Of a stretch of DNA of 64,000 nt, positions 9,318 through 18,198 are shown in pieces (the stretch's first letter is position 1; each line of letters starts with the position of its first letter). The stretch is from JAMLHH01 sp037189845. GTDB lineage: Bacteria > Bacteroidota > Bacteroidia > Chitinophagales > JADIYW01. The notes under the pieces were generated by a model. It searched no databases. It was not told the DNA's origin and saw only the letters and a list, made by a program, of their open reading frames with translations. The position numbers were made by a program, and so were the translations under genes. Where the stretch lies: positions 806,001 through 870,000 of the forward strand of contig JBBCIS010000003.1 in assembly GCA_037189845.1 (NCBI GenBank), given 5' to 3'.

Positions 9318-11030
9318 CTACTTTGCGTATTTTGCCCGTCTCCTCCTGTTAAAGAACCAGCCAAACAACAGCAATACCGGAATAGGTAAACCAACGGTGA
9401 TAAACTGCCAGGTACTTTTTTGATCCTGCACTTTGGCTTTGTCCAGAATTCGCATAGAGATATCACGATTACGTGCTGCTATCAGTCCTGCCTGATCTAC
9501 CAGATATTCTACCGCATTTAGCAGGAAATCTTTGTTGGCGTACGTCTCGCGGGTGATTCTGTAAAAACCCAAAGGCAAAGGTCTTCCCTGTGGATCTGTC
9601 TCATTGATGATGATATCTCCGTCTCCCACAACTATCATCTTTCCGGGAGATTCTGCTATGTTAAGAATCACCTTGTTTTCCTTCTGCATGAGCTCTCTCT
9701 GAGACCGAACTGCTCTATGAGCATAGTGAGATTTGAATTCTCCTTCCAGAAGAACAGCCATTGGTATGTCAGTCTGATTAAAAAGTGCAGGTTGAGGTTT
9801 CTGACGGGCACCCTCTAAAGATATCTGAAACGGAATTTTTTGTTTCCGGGAATACTGAGAAGAAGATAAAAGAACCGTTTTTTGGATTCCATCCGCTCTG
9901 ATAGTGTCGATGGAGGACGGAAATTTAAGCAATACCGGATCCAGATTTTTGACAATCGGAATGTGCTGATCTCCTCTCACCATTGGATAAAAAACCCATG
10001 GATATAATTTAGGTGTAGGGTTGCCTGCAATCTCTTCTACGATTGGAACCGGAGCACAATATAAATCCAATACCAGATCATCATTGACTCTCGCTCCATA
10101 GCGGAAAAGCAGATCACCGAGATTATTGTCTCTCGGAATGCTGAAAATAGACGGAACTATCTGAAAGCTGTCCATGTCGGCAATCACCTGATCCAGCAGC
10201 CAAAGAATTTTACCTCCACGTAAAACATACTGGTCTATGATAAATTTGTCTTCTTCTGAGAAAACCTGAGTTGGTTTTGCGACTACAAGAACATCTGTTT
10301 TTCCATCTAAAAGCGGGTCGATACCGATTTCTACTTTTTTGACCTGAAAGTTTTGCTTGGATAATGTTTCTACAAAATCACTTACCTGGTGTACCGCCAC
10401 CTCACCATGTCCCTGTAAAAAGGCAACAGTCGGTATATGCTCCTGTTGCAGCTTATCTATGACATTGGCAATCTTATATTCCAGAAAATTCAATGAATTT
10501 TCCATCGCACCCTGAGCTCCGAATATCATTTGATTTTCCAGTATGGTCAACCCTAATTCTTTGCCATCCGTTTCTATGATAGCTCCCGGATAAATCAGCT
10601 TTTCTGAATATCCTGTTTCAGAATTGACCTCCAGATTTACCGGGAGCACACCTTTACTCACTAATTTTTTCTGAAGCGATTCTTTTGCTTTGGTATCTTT
10701 TATCTGATTGATATTAACAAAAGCATAGGAAAGTTTTCCTTTGGATGCTCTGCGCATATCCTGTAAAAGATCTCTGGTGTGATTCCGGATATTTTTGATA
10801 CCCGCAGGCAAATCATCACCCTCAAGATAGACAGTGACGAAGACATCGTTTTTCAGGTTGTTGAGCAGTGATGCAGATGCGTCAGTGAGTGTGTATCTTT
10901 TTTCTGCCGTCAAATCCCAACGCAACGTATATCTCTGCGAAATCAATAAAACTATCAGTATTCCGGTGACACCGATACCTAATCTTTTGAAAGATAGCAG
11001 CCAGGCAGAGTGTTTATTTGTTTTTGCCAT
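9318..11030 (-). CDS. gldG: Gliding motility ABC transporter auxiliary protein GldG
   Basis: Third component of the GldA-GldF-GldG ABC transporter, required for gliding in Flavobacterium johnsoniae. The 570-residue product has an N-terminal membrane helix (about 13-30), a long extracytoplasmic ABC-type auxiliary domain (AFVNINQIKD, TVAFLQGHGEVAVHQVSDF, VLRGGKILWLLDQV) and a C-terminal membrane helix (about 542-560) before a basic tail RRRRAK. It follows gldF by 3 bp and is the last gene of the operon gldA-gldF-gldG. The transported substrate of this complex is not established. Confidence 0.93.
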   Translation of the reverse strand: MAKTNKHSAWLLSFKRLGIGVTGILIVLLISQRYTLRWDLTAEKRYTLTDASASLLNNLKNDVFVTVYLEGDDLPAGIKNIRNHTRDLLQDMRRASKGKLSYAFVNINQIKDTKAKESLQKKLVSKGVLPVNLEVNSETGYSEKLIYPGAIIETDGKELGLTILENQMIFGAQGAMENSLNFLEYKIANVIDKLQQEHIPTVAFLQGHGEVAVHQVSDFVETLSKQNFQVKKVEIGIDPLLDGKTDVLVVAKPTQVFSEEDKFIIDQYVLRGGKILWLLDQVIADMDSFQIVPSIFSIPRDNNLGDLLFRYGARVNDDLVLDLYCAPVPIVEEIAGNPTPKLYPWVFYPMVRGDQHIPIVKNLDPVLLKFPSSIDTIRADGIQKTVLLSSSQYSRKQKIPFQISLEGARQKPQPALFNQTDIPMAVLLEGEFKSHYAHRAVRSQRELMQKENKVILNIAESPGKMIVVGDGDIIINETDPQGRPLPLGFYRITRETYANKDFLLNAVEYLVDQAGLIAARNRDISMRILDKAKVQDQKSTWQFITVGLPIPVLLLFGWFFNRRRRAKYAK

Positions 11031-11033
11031 GGC

Positions 11034-11762
11034 TTACCATTTTTTGCTTTCAAGGGTGAATCTGCACAACATCAGTAATAAAGCTGTCACACTAAAAAAA
11101 TATACCACGTCTCCTGAATCTATTACACCTCTGCTGATAGCGTCATAGTGAGCACCTGCTCCCAGAGATAATATCCAGTAGCTGACCTGTCCTGAAAGCA
11201 TTTCTAAAGAGCTGATGCGTAAAAAAGCATCGAAAATCAGGTAACAAAAAAAGACACCCAGCAAAAATGCCACGATCTGATTAGAAGATAAAATGGAGGA
11301 CAACATTCCGGCTGAGCAAAACAGAATACCGATCAGCAAAAGCCCGACATAGGAACCCCATGTAGCACCGGTGTCAATTCCTGCTCCATCCAGATCCAGC
11401 GCAGAAACCGCTGCAAAATAAATCAGCGTAGGTAATAAAGTCACCAGCAGCAACGTACAGGTTGCCAGAAATTTACCCATCAGAATCTGTGATTCAGACA
11501 ACGGTTTGGTCGCCAGCATTTCATACGTTCCGGATTGTAGCTCATCAGCAAAGCTCCTCATCGTAATAGCCGGTACCATAAATACCAGAATCCAAGGAGC
11601 TAATGTGAAAAACACATCCAGCGTGGCATATCCGCTGTCAATGACATTCCCTTCAAATACGAAGACATTCAGTCCCATCACCAGCAGAAATACGCTGATA
11701 GCCACATATCCTGTCAGGGAACTGAAAAACTGAGATAAATCTTTTTTATAAATACTCCACAT
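11034..11762 (-). CDS. gldF: Gliding motility ABC transporter permease GldF
   Basis: A 242-residue ABC-2 type permease with about six membrane helices. It shows the family features MWSIYKKDLSQFFSSLTGY at the start, the cytoplasmic MRSFADELQSGTYEMLATKPLSESQILMGKF segment, which contacts the ATPase, and the C-terminal RGVIDSGDVVYF. The order and spacing with gldA (2 bp upstream) and gldG (3 bp downstream) match the known gld operon in gliding Bacteroidota. Confidence 0.94.
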   Translation of the reverse strand: MWSIYKKDLSQFFSSLTGYVAISVFLLVMGLNVFVFEGNVIDSGYATLDVFFTLAPWILVFMVPAITMRSFADELQSGTYEMLATKPLSESQILMGKFLATCTLLLVTLLPTLIYFAAVSALDLDGAGIDTGATWGSYVGLLLIGILFCSAGMLSSILSSNQIVAFLLGVFFCYLIFDAFLRISSLEMLSGQVSYWILSLGAGAHYDAISRGVIDSGDVVYFFSVTALLLMLCRFTLESKKW

Positions 11763-11764
11763 GG

Positions 11765-12682
11765 TTACAGCGTGGGATGATTAGTCAATAATTTAAAAAC
11801 ATCTTCCAGATCTGCTCCGGCATCCTGTAGTTGCAGGATGGCATTGTCCTGACTGACTGCCAGCTCAAATAAAGCTTTTTTCATTCTGAAAGCATCTGTC
11901 CCGGACATCTGGTAAGATGAAGTCCCTGTTTTTTCTATGGAAGAGATAAAATCAAACTTTTGAAAAAGATTCAGATCTATCAGCCTTTCCAGCATAAAAT
12001 GGATGGTATTTGCGCCCGACATTTGTTGAGATAAACCCTGTACAGTATTATCTGCAACAATTTTACCTTTCTGGATGATCATCACCCGGCTGCACACTGC
12101 CTGAACTTCCTGCATGATATGAGTAGAAAAGATAATCGTTTTAGATTTTCCCAGCTCCTGAATGAGTCTACGGATTTCACCTAATTGATTCGGATCCAAC
12201 CCTGTCGTGGGCTCGTCTAAAATCAGAATTTTCGGGTCGTGAATCAAAGCCTGAGCTAATCCGACTCTTTGCTTATACCCTTTGGACAACTGGCGAATCT
12301 GCTTATTTTGTTCAGGACCTAATCCGGTCATTTCTATTACTCGCTGTATTGCTGCAGACGGATTTTTTACCTGATACACGCCTGCGATGAAGTGAAGATA
12401 TTCTTTGATGAACATATCCATATACAAAGGATTGCTCTCCGGCAGATAACCGATGAGCTTTCGTCCTTCGATAGGGTTTGTCTGCATATCGATCCCATTG
12501 ACAAATATTTGTCCTTCTGTCGGAGGCAGATATCCGGTAATCATCTTCATGGTCGTGGATTTTCCCGCTCCGTTGGGTCCCAAAAAGCCCAGAATCTCTC
12601 CTTCTTTCACTTCAAAAGAGATATTATCCACGGCTCTCTGCTCACCATATATCTTACTAACGTGCTGAATGTGTACAGACAT
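11765..12682 (-). CDS. gldA: Gliding motility ABC transporter ATP-binding protein GldA
   Basis: A 305-residue ABC ATPase. Walker A is GPNGAGKSTT, the Q-loop region LPESNPLY, the signature LSKGYKQRVG, Walker B ILILDEPTTGLDP and the switch histidine is in STHIMQEV. The C-terminal 80 residues form the DUF4162-like tail common in ABC-2 drug or gliding ATPases. It is the first gene of gldA-gldF-gldG and is divergent from the MBOAT gene 208 bp away. Confidence 0.94.
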   Translation of the reverse strand: MSVHIQHVSKIYGEQRAVDNISFEVKEGEILGFLGPNGAGKSTTMKMITGYLPPTEGQIFVNGIDMQTNPIEGRKLIGYLPESNPLYMDMFIKEYLHFIAGVYQVKNPSAAIQRVIEMTGLGPEQNKQIRQLSKGYKQRVGLAQALIHDPKILILDEPTTGLDPNQLGEIRRLIQELGKSKTIIFSTHIMQEVQAVCSRVMIIQKGKIVADNTVQGLSQQMSGANTIHFMLERLIDLNLFQKFDFISSIEKTGTSSYQMSGTDAFRMKKALFELAVSQDNAILQLQDAGADLEDVFKLLTNHPTL

Positions 12683-12827
12683 AATACGAAAATAGTGATT
12701 AGAACAGAATCAAGAGTCCGGGAATCGAGAATCAGAACACATTTTTAGAAAATATAGTATATTTCGCAACTCTATACTCTTATACGTAAAACTAAACACA
12801 CAAACTTGTCTCTGAAAATTCCTGATT

Positions 12828-12855
12828 TTTGGATTAACATATTTTTGTATTTTTG
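12828..12855 (+). promoter_or_regulatory. Promoter of the MBOAT operon
   Basis: TTTG at 12828-12831 and TATTTTTG at 12848-12855 match the Bacteroidota -33 (TTTG) and -7 (TAnnTTTG) elements with a 16-nt spacer. The ATG of the MBOAT gene lies 35 bp downstream. Confidence 0.6.
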
Positions 12856-12890
12856 GAGTTTTGAAATAACTGAAGAAGAATCACTGACGC

Positions 12891-14396
12891 ATGCTCTTTA
12901 ACTCGATTGAATTCCTGATATTTTTTCCGGTATTCTTAAGTATTTACTTTATACTGCCACAAAGACATAGATGGTTCTTTACCCTTGCTGCCAGTTTGTT
13001 CTTTTACATGTGCTATGACCCGAAATACATCTTTCTTTTGATGTTCAGTACGGGAATATCCTGGTACAGCGCAAAAAAGATTGCTGAAAGCAGTGAAGAA
13101 AAAGCCAGAAGAAACTGGCTCGCAACAGGTCTTATTCTGAATATTTTCCAGCTTGTCATTTTTAAATACCTCAATTTCTTTGATGATAATTTCAGAGGAT
13201 TATTCGAGTTAATTGGATTGACTTATCCGGTTCCTGAGCCATGGTTCAATAATATTATTCTACCTGTAGGTATTTCTTTCTTTACTTTTCATACGCTTGC
13301 ATATACGCTGGACGTGTACAAAGGCATCACTCCGGTAGAGAGAAATTTTGCATTTTATACTTTATTCGTAGCATACTGGCCCCAGCTCCTTGCCGGTCCT
13401 ATTCCGAGAGCCAATCAGTTGATTCCGGAACTGCGCAAGCCCGTAGAGGTGGACTATGAACGGATGAAAAGCGGTCTGATCCGAATGGCCATCGGTATGT
13501 TTAAAAAAGTAGTGATAGCTGACAGACTTTCTATATACGTCAATCAGGTTTTTGACAACTATCAGCATGCAACCGGCTGGACTATTGTTCTGGGTGCATC
13601 TTTGTTTTTTATACAGGTCTATTGTGATTTCTCAGGATACTCAGATATCGCTTTGGGTGCATCCCGCATGATGGGCATCAGACTTATGGAGAACTTCAAA
13701 CGCCCTTTCTTCGCAAAAAATCTTGCAGACTTCTGGACTCGCTGGCACATTTCCCTTTCTACCTGGCTGACAGATTACGTATTTTTCTATTTAGGAGCAT
13801 ACAAGTCCACCGGTCTGAAAGTGGTCTTCAATGTAATTTTCGTTTTAACAATTTGTGGCTTATGGCACGGTGCCAACTGGCCGATGGTACTTTCTTTCTC
13901 CATGATAGGGGTCATGATGGCTATCAGGTATCTGTGGCAATTCAATGTAGTCAGACAAATCAAGCCTAGTAATACTTATAGATGGTCCGAAAAAATCCTG
14001 ACAGATAATGCTCACAGAATTATAACCTTTTTCTCCCTGATGTTTGGATTCATGCTGTTCAGAGTACAAAATGTAATTGATCATCTGACTGCAAAAGGTC
14101 TGGATGTCAGTTGGACAGAAGTAGCAGGTAAGCTATACGGCAATATTTTTAAGCTCGGCGAAGCCGGATTTTTTTCAGAAGTGGTGGCACACAAGGGCGA
14201 AGTCAATTTCTTTCTGGGTATGTTCTTCATCTTTATCCTTCTTTTGACGGAAGGCCTTGCCGGTGATCATCAGATCGAAGATAAAATTGTGGAAAGAAAA
14301 CCTCTTTTCAGATGGTCGGTATATATATTTATGATAGTCTGTATCCTTTGGTTCGGAGTATTTAATGAAAGTGAATTTGTTTATTTCCAGTTCTAA
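12891..14396 (+). CDS. MBOAT family O-acyltransferase (AlgI-like)
   Basis: A 501-residue polytopic membrane protein of the membrane-bound O-acyltransferase family, which moves acyl groups onto exported polysaccharides or lipids. It begins with MLFNSIEFLIFFPVF, typical of AlgI/DltB relatives. It contains YWPQLLAGPIPRA, FFIQVYCDFSGYSDIALG and ADFWTRWHISLSTWL, and the catalytic-histidine motif GLWHGANW near residue 323. The next gene, an SGNH-like protein, starts 4 bp after the stop, so the pair is likely an acetyl-transfer unit like AlgI-AlgJ or DltB-DltD. The acceptor polymer is unknown. Confidence 0.92.
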   Translation: MLFNSIEFLIFFPVFLSIYFILPQRHRWFFTLAASLFFYMCYDPKYIFLLMFSTGISWYSAKKIAESSEEKARRNWLATGLILNIFQLVIFKYLNFFDDNFRGLFELIGLTYPVPEPWFNNIILPVGISFFTFHTLAYTLDVYKGITPVERNFAFYTLFVAYWPQLLAGPIPRANQLIPELRKPVEVDYERMKSGLIRMAIGMFKKVVIADRLSIYVNQVFDNYQHATGWTIVLGASLFFIQVYCDFSGYSDIALGASRMMGIRLMENFKRPFFAKNLADFWTRWHISLSTWLTDYVFFYLGAYKSTGLKVVFNVIFVLTICGLWHGANWPMVLSFSMIGVMMAIRYLWQFNVVRQIKPSNTYRWSEKILTDNAHRIITFFSLMFGFMLFRVQNVIDHLTAKGLDVSWTEVAGKLYGNIFKLGEAGFFSEVVAHKGEVNFFLGMFFIFILLLTEGLAGDHQIEDKIVERKPLFRWSVYIFMIVCILWFGVFNESEFVYFQF

Positions 14397-14400
14397 GTCT

Positions 14401-15486
14401 ATGTTCAAACTTGTTAAAAACACCTTATTAGTTCTGGCAATATCACTTGTCATCGTCATAACTGTGGGAGCTTTACTTTCACCTTTCGGATGGGGTGACA
14501 GTACTTTTTATACCAAGTCAAAATATTTTCTGGATCACCCTGAAAAATTCAATGGTGTCTATGTCGGAGGTTCTTTGGAATATCGCCATATAGATCCTTA
14601 TGTGATAGACAGTATTGCCAATAAGAGGGGAGTTGATCTAAGGTCTTTCAACCTTGGGAATGATGGCTACAATCTTCCCTTACAGGTCTGGGTGACAGAA
14701 AATCTACTGAAGAAAAATGAAGGAAATCTGAAGTATATATTTTTGAGCTTGTCTTCCGATCCGTTGTTCTATAAAGGTATATTACATACAAAAGAATGGA
14801 ATTACTGGCAAAATCCTAAGAGCGTACTTTTCTCTATCAGAGTTTTGTATCAGATGGATTTACCTTCAAAAATACAACGTCAGTTTTCAAGATTTTATAT
14901 TAATTCTCTGGCAGAAAATATGCTGAAGTTCGGGATGATGGATGATCTGATTCAATTCCATGCAAAGCCGGTTCTGGCTGATTCTTTGTACTTAGGTCAC
15001 AGAAAAAATGGCTATTTTCCTTACGATGATGAAGAAAGATATCTTTCTCTCAGAAATGACCTTCCTGAGGAGATTGTAAGTAAAATGCAAAATAATGAGC
15101 TGTCTAAAATTGACTATCAACAGAATTATCTGAAAAGAGATAGCCTGGAACTTTTATGGTCCAATTCATTTGCTACTTATGTACCGGGTAAAAAGCCGGT
15201 GCCGTTATATTTGGACACATATATGGACTTGCATAAGAAATGTGCCGAAAAAGGTATAAAGCTCATTTTTGTGATGCCTCCAAAGGGTCGTACAGATTAT
15301 CAGCTTCTGCAGGCTATTTATGATCAGCTTCCTTCTGATAGCAGAATTAATTTAGCTGATCCTCGCGTATATCCTGAGTTTTTCACACTGGAAAATGGCT
15401 ACAACTATCACCACATGAATGCCAAAGGTTCGGAAATCTACAGCAAGAAATTGGGAATGCAGATTGCTAACCTGATTTCAAAGTAA
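14401..15486 (+). CDS. MBOAT-associated SGNH-hydrolase-like membrane protein
   Basis: I start this at the ATG at 14401 (361 residues), just after the MBOAT stop. An ATG at 14365 is in frame but would overlap the MBOAT gene and place extra residues before the membrane helix (about 4-26). After the helix, GGSLEYRHIDP holds the candidate nucleophile S58, NLGNDGYN a second SGNH-like block, and NYHHMNAKGSEIY near the C-terminus the histidine block. This matches extracytoplasmic partners of MBOAT acyltransferases (AlgJ/AlgX/DltD-like), which finish transfer of the acyl group to a polymer. Specific substrate not determined. Confidence 0.72.
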   Translation: MFKLVKNTLLVLAISLVIVITVGALLSPFGWGDSTFYTKSKYFLDHPEKFNGVYVGGSLEYRHIDPYVIDSIANKRGVDLRSFNLGNDGYNLPLQVWVTENLLKKNEGNLKYIFLSLSSDPLFYKGILHTKEWNYWQNPKSVLFSIRVLYQMDLPSKIQRQFSRFYINSLAENMLKFGMMDDLIQFHAKPVLADSLYLGHRKNGYFPYDDEERYLSLRNDLPEEIVSKMQNNELSKIDYQQNYLKRDSLELLWSNSFATYVPGKKPVPLYLDTYMDLHKKCAEKGIKLIFVMPPKGRTDYQLLQAIYDQLPSDSRINLADPRVYPEFFTLENGYNYHHMNAKGSEIYSKKLGMQIANLISK

Positions 15487-15953
15487 GCTTCTTTCTTTCC
15501 ACGGCGCTGTATTTAAAGCTTATTGTCTGCCACTAACACACGAATTGAATCTTTCAGCATGACAAAGAAGCTTTTGCTATCATTATTTACAGTCGAACTG
15601 CTTACAAAAGTACTTTTGTCCATTTATTTAGTGAATTCGTGGCTATCTATTTAACAGACTGTTTATCGGGTATCCGCTAAAAAGTTAAATGCGAATGCCA
15701 TGCTTTCTTATTGCTAAAATCCTGTAAAAGTATTCCGCGATGCGGGTCGGTTATACCGTTTGAATATCCATAACAATTCAAAATTGGAGACTAAATCTGA
15801 TTTCCCTCACCATATCTCAATATCAATATTTGGTACAACACTCTAATATTGATAACTTTTCAGACTTATAATGTATAATGAAACTGTGACAGAAAAAGGC
15901 AAAAGTTGCTTTTAAGAGACTAAAATATTCTCATAAATCAAACGGCTCTCTCC

Positions 15954-15989
15954 GGATAACTACGGATAACCAGACAGAGGCTACCTTTG
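15954..15989 (+). promoter_or_regulatory. GGATAAC tandem plus TACCTTTG promoter module L1
   Basis: GGATAAC occurs at 15954-15960 and again at 15964-15970, exactly 10 nt apart, followed by TACCTTTG (15982-15989), a perfect Bacteroidota -7 box. The proximal GGATAAC starts 22 nt before the TTTG. Confidence 0.6.
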
Positions 15990-16009
15990 TGTTGTGATTT
16001 TGAATGACC

Positions 16010-16045
16010 AGATAATCGCGGATAATTTGCTAAAGAGTAACTTTG
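16010..16045 (+). promoter_or_regulatory. Promoter module L2 of the island operon
   Basis: AGATAAT (16010-16016) and GGATAAT (16020-16026) are a 10-nt-spaced tandem. TAACTTTG (16038-16045) is a perfect -7 box, with its TTTG 22 nt after the start of GGATAAT as in module L1. The ATG of the first island gene is 22 bp downstream, so this is the most likely promoter of the eight-gene operon. Confidence 0.65.
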
Positions 16046-16066
16046 AACATTAAGAACTGAAAACAA

Positions 16067-17410
16067 ATGTTTTTGTATTGTAAAAATATTCATTTTAGCT
16101 ATTCAAAAGAGAAATCTGTTCTCAGGGACATTTCTTTTTCTTTGGAAAAAGGGCAAACCCTCGCTATCGTTGGTGCTTCGGGTTGTGGCAAATCTACTTT
16201 GCTGCGGATTCTTTCAGGTATTTTGAGCAATGCAAACGGCAATACTTTACAAGGCGAAATAACAATAGACGGTTTAACACCTGACCAATATCGACAAACA
16301 GGAAAGTTGGCTTTTATGTTTCAGGAGGCAACGCTGATGCCACACCTTACAGTAAAACAAAACATAGAACTGCCCTTAAAAATAAAAGGAAACGTCAACG
16401 AGCAGAAAACAAGCAATCTGATTAAAGCCGTTGGACTGGAAGAATACAGTAGTTATCTACCCAAACAACTTTCAGGTGGTATGAAAACAAGGGTGGCTTT
16501 GGCACGAAGTTTTAGCACTAATCCCGAATTATTGTTATTGGACGAGCCATTTTCGGCTTTGGACATTGCCTGGAAAAGCAAATTGTATGTGGAGTTGGAA
16601 AAATTGAAAGAGCAACACAATACTACCGTAGTGATTGTAACACACGATGTGCAGGAAGCATTGTTATTAGCAGACAAGATATTTGTTCTTGGCAAAGGCG
16701 GTATAAGATTGTATGATAAAAAGGTTGCAGAAGAATATTCAATTATGAAACGTCTGAATGATATTTCTTCATTCAACCATACTACGCCGTTTCAGGCCTT
16801 GTATTCAACTATTCAGAAATTGATTTTGGTAGATGGTTCAAGAGGAATAACAAACCAAATAGAAGCCAATGCGGTATTTACAACAATCCAAAGTGTTGCA
16901 GGAAACGCATATATGGAATTTTGGGACGGCATGGAAAAAGACATTAACAGTATTAGAGGATATTCGGATAATTTAGAAGTAAATGAGTTGTTGTTTACTT
17001 CTTTTGAAAAAGCAAAAACGGTTTATTTTAAATACAACTTGGTTTGGGATATTTTAGAGTATCGCAATATTTCTGAAAACAGAATTTCCTTAGTAAAAGA
17101 GTTCTATTTGGATAACCTCAAAACCAATTCGGAAGTTTCCTTATCAGAATTTTATAGAATTAAAAGTGATGGTATTTTTGAACATTTGGTAAAAAACAAA
17201 ATTGAAAACAATCAATTTCCTGAAACCAAACGTTGGATTTACCTCTGCGATATGTATGCTTCATCTGAAACAGATAAGGTTTTACAATACTTAGAAGATG
17301 TAGTAAACGGAAAAGTAGAGCAATTAAATTATCCTTTGGCTAAAGAAGTAGCACAACAAGTAACAGCAAAAATTAAAAATGAAAAACAAGATACTCTACA
17401 TATTGCTTAG
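16067..17410 (+). CDS. ABC transporter ATP-binding protein with unusual C-terminal extension
   Basis: Residues 1-215 form a nitrate/sulfonate/taurine-type ABC ATPase: Walker A GASGCGKST (36-44), Q86, signature LSGGMK (135-140), Walker B LLLLDEP and switch H193. Family members end near residue 250, but this protein is 447 residues long. The extra 220 or so residues are mostly helical and charged and match no domain I know (WDGMEKDINSIRGYSDN, KRWIYLCDMYASSETDKV). The gene opens the island operon and overlaps the permease gene by 32 bp. The extension may connect import to the signalling proteins encoded downstream; that is inference. Confidence 0.85.
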   Translation: MFLYCKNIHFSYSKEKSVLRDISFSLEKGQTLAIVGASGCGKSTLLRILSGILSNANGNTLQGEITIDGLTPDQYRQTGKLAFMFQEATLMPHLTVKQNIELPLKIKGNVNEQKTSNLIKAVGLEEYSSYLPKQLSGGMKTRVALARSFSTNPELLLLDEPFSALDIAWKSKLYVELEKLKEQHNTTVVIVTHDVQEALLLADKIFVLGKGGIRLYDKKVAEEYSIMKRLNDISSFNHTTPFQALYSTIQKLILVDGSRGITNQIEANAVFTTIQSVAGNAYMEFWDGMEKDINSIRGYSDNLEVNELLFTSFEKAKTVYFKYNLVWDILEYRNISENRISLVKEFYLDNLKTNSEVSLSEFYRIKSDGIFEHLVKNKIENNQFPETKRWIYLCDMYASSETDKVLQYLEDVVNGKVEQLNYPLAKEVAQQVTAKIKNEKQDTLHIA

Positions 17411-18113
17411 TGTAGTGCTGTTGGCAGCATGGCAGTATTTTGGCAGTACAAGCCAAACGGTGCGGTTATTACTTTCTTCACCGTCTTTGGTAGCCGATTA
17501 TTTCGGGCAAAACCACACCGCACTTTTACAGGCAACACAAACCACCTTGATAGAAGCTGTTGCAGGTTTGCTCATAGCAACGGTGTTCAGTTTTGGCGTG
17601 GTGATACTTTGCTTTTACTTCCCTAAACTTATGGACTTTGTATTGCCTATTATGATAACATCACAGGTAATTCCTTTAATTGTTTTAGCACCGTTCTTTA
17701 TTATCCTGTTGGGCATTGGCTTAGGTTCTAAAATAGCAATGGCAGCTTTAATGTGCTTCTTTCCCATATTTGTAAACTTTGCACAGGGCTACAAAGCCAT
17801 TAGCCCAAACATGCACGAACTGATGCACATTTACAATGCCGATACATGGACAAGAATAAAACAAGTTTATTTTCCGTTGGCAATGCCAAGCATTATGGCG
17901 GGCTTAAAAATAAGTGCAACGCTGGCAGTAATTGGGGCGATTGTGGCGGAGTTTAACGGTGCAGAAATTGGCTTAGGTAAAAACTTGTTTTTAGCAGCCA
18001 AAAGATTAGAACCCGATTTAATGATGAGTTCATTGTTGCTTTCAACACTGTTGGGTGCGGCATTTTTTGGCACAATTTATTTCATTGAAAAGAAAATTAT
18101 TAACTGGCAATAA
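17379..18113 (+). CDS. ABC transporter permease (SsuC/ThiX-like)
   Basis: A 244-residue binding-protein-dependent permease with about six membrane helices. The ABC permease (EAA-type) loop is visible in the segment MHELMHIYNADTWTRIKQ followed by VYFPLAMPSIMAGLK. It is the membrane partner of the upstream ATPase, whose gene it overlaps by 32 bp, and of the lipoprotein encoded 85 bp downstream. The class (sulfonate, taurine, nitrate or pyrimidine-precursor importers) is clear. The substrate is not. Confidence 0.88.
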   Translation: MKNKILYILLSVVLLAAWQYFGSTSQTVRLLLSSPSLVADYFGQNHTALLQATQTTLIEAVAGLLIATVFSFGVVILCFYFPKLMDFVLPIMITSQVIPLIVLAPFFIILLGIGLGSKIAMAALMCFFPIFVNFAQGYKAISPNMHELMHIYNADTWTRIKQVYFPLAMPSIMAGLKISATLAVIGAIVAEFNGAEIGLGKNLFLAAKRLEPDLMMSSLLLSTLLGAAFFGTIYFIEKKIINWQ

Positions 18114-18198
18114 AAGGCGAAACAATTTCACGACAAATTTCCTTGTAGGGTACGTTCCTGAAATACTATGATTGTAAATTTTAAAAAACAAAAGTAAT

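Larger units (their letters stand above)
15487..16066. other. Intergenic left border of the accessory island
   Basis: A 580-bp stretch with no supportable gene. Its right end carries two GGATAA/TTTG promoter modules (15954-15989 and 16010-16045), annotated separately. The first 400 bp are AT-rich with no terminator hairpin or attachment-site repeat that I could match to the right border. An insertion edge probably lies in here, but I cannot fix it. Confidence 0.5.

Noticed and set aside
14365..14400. ATG at 14365 as start of the SGNH-like gene
   Set aside because: It lies inside the MBOAT gene; the ATG at 14401, 4 bp after the MBOAT stop, puts the membrane helix at the N-terminus.
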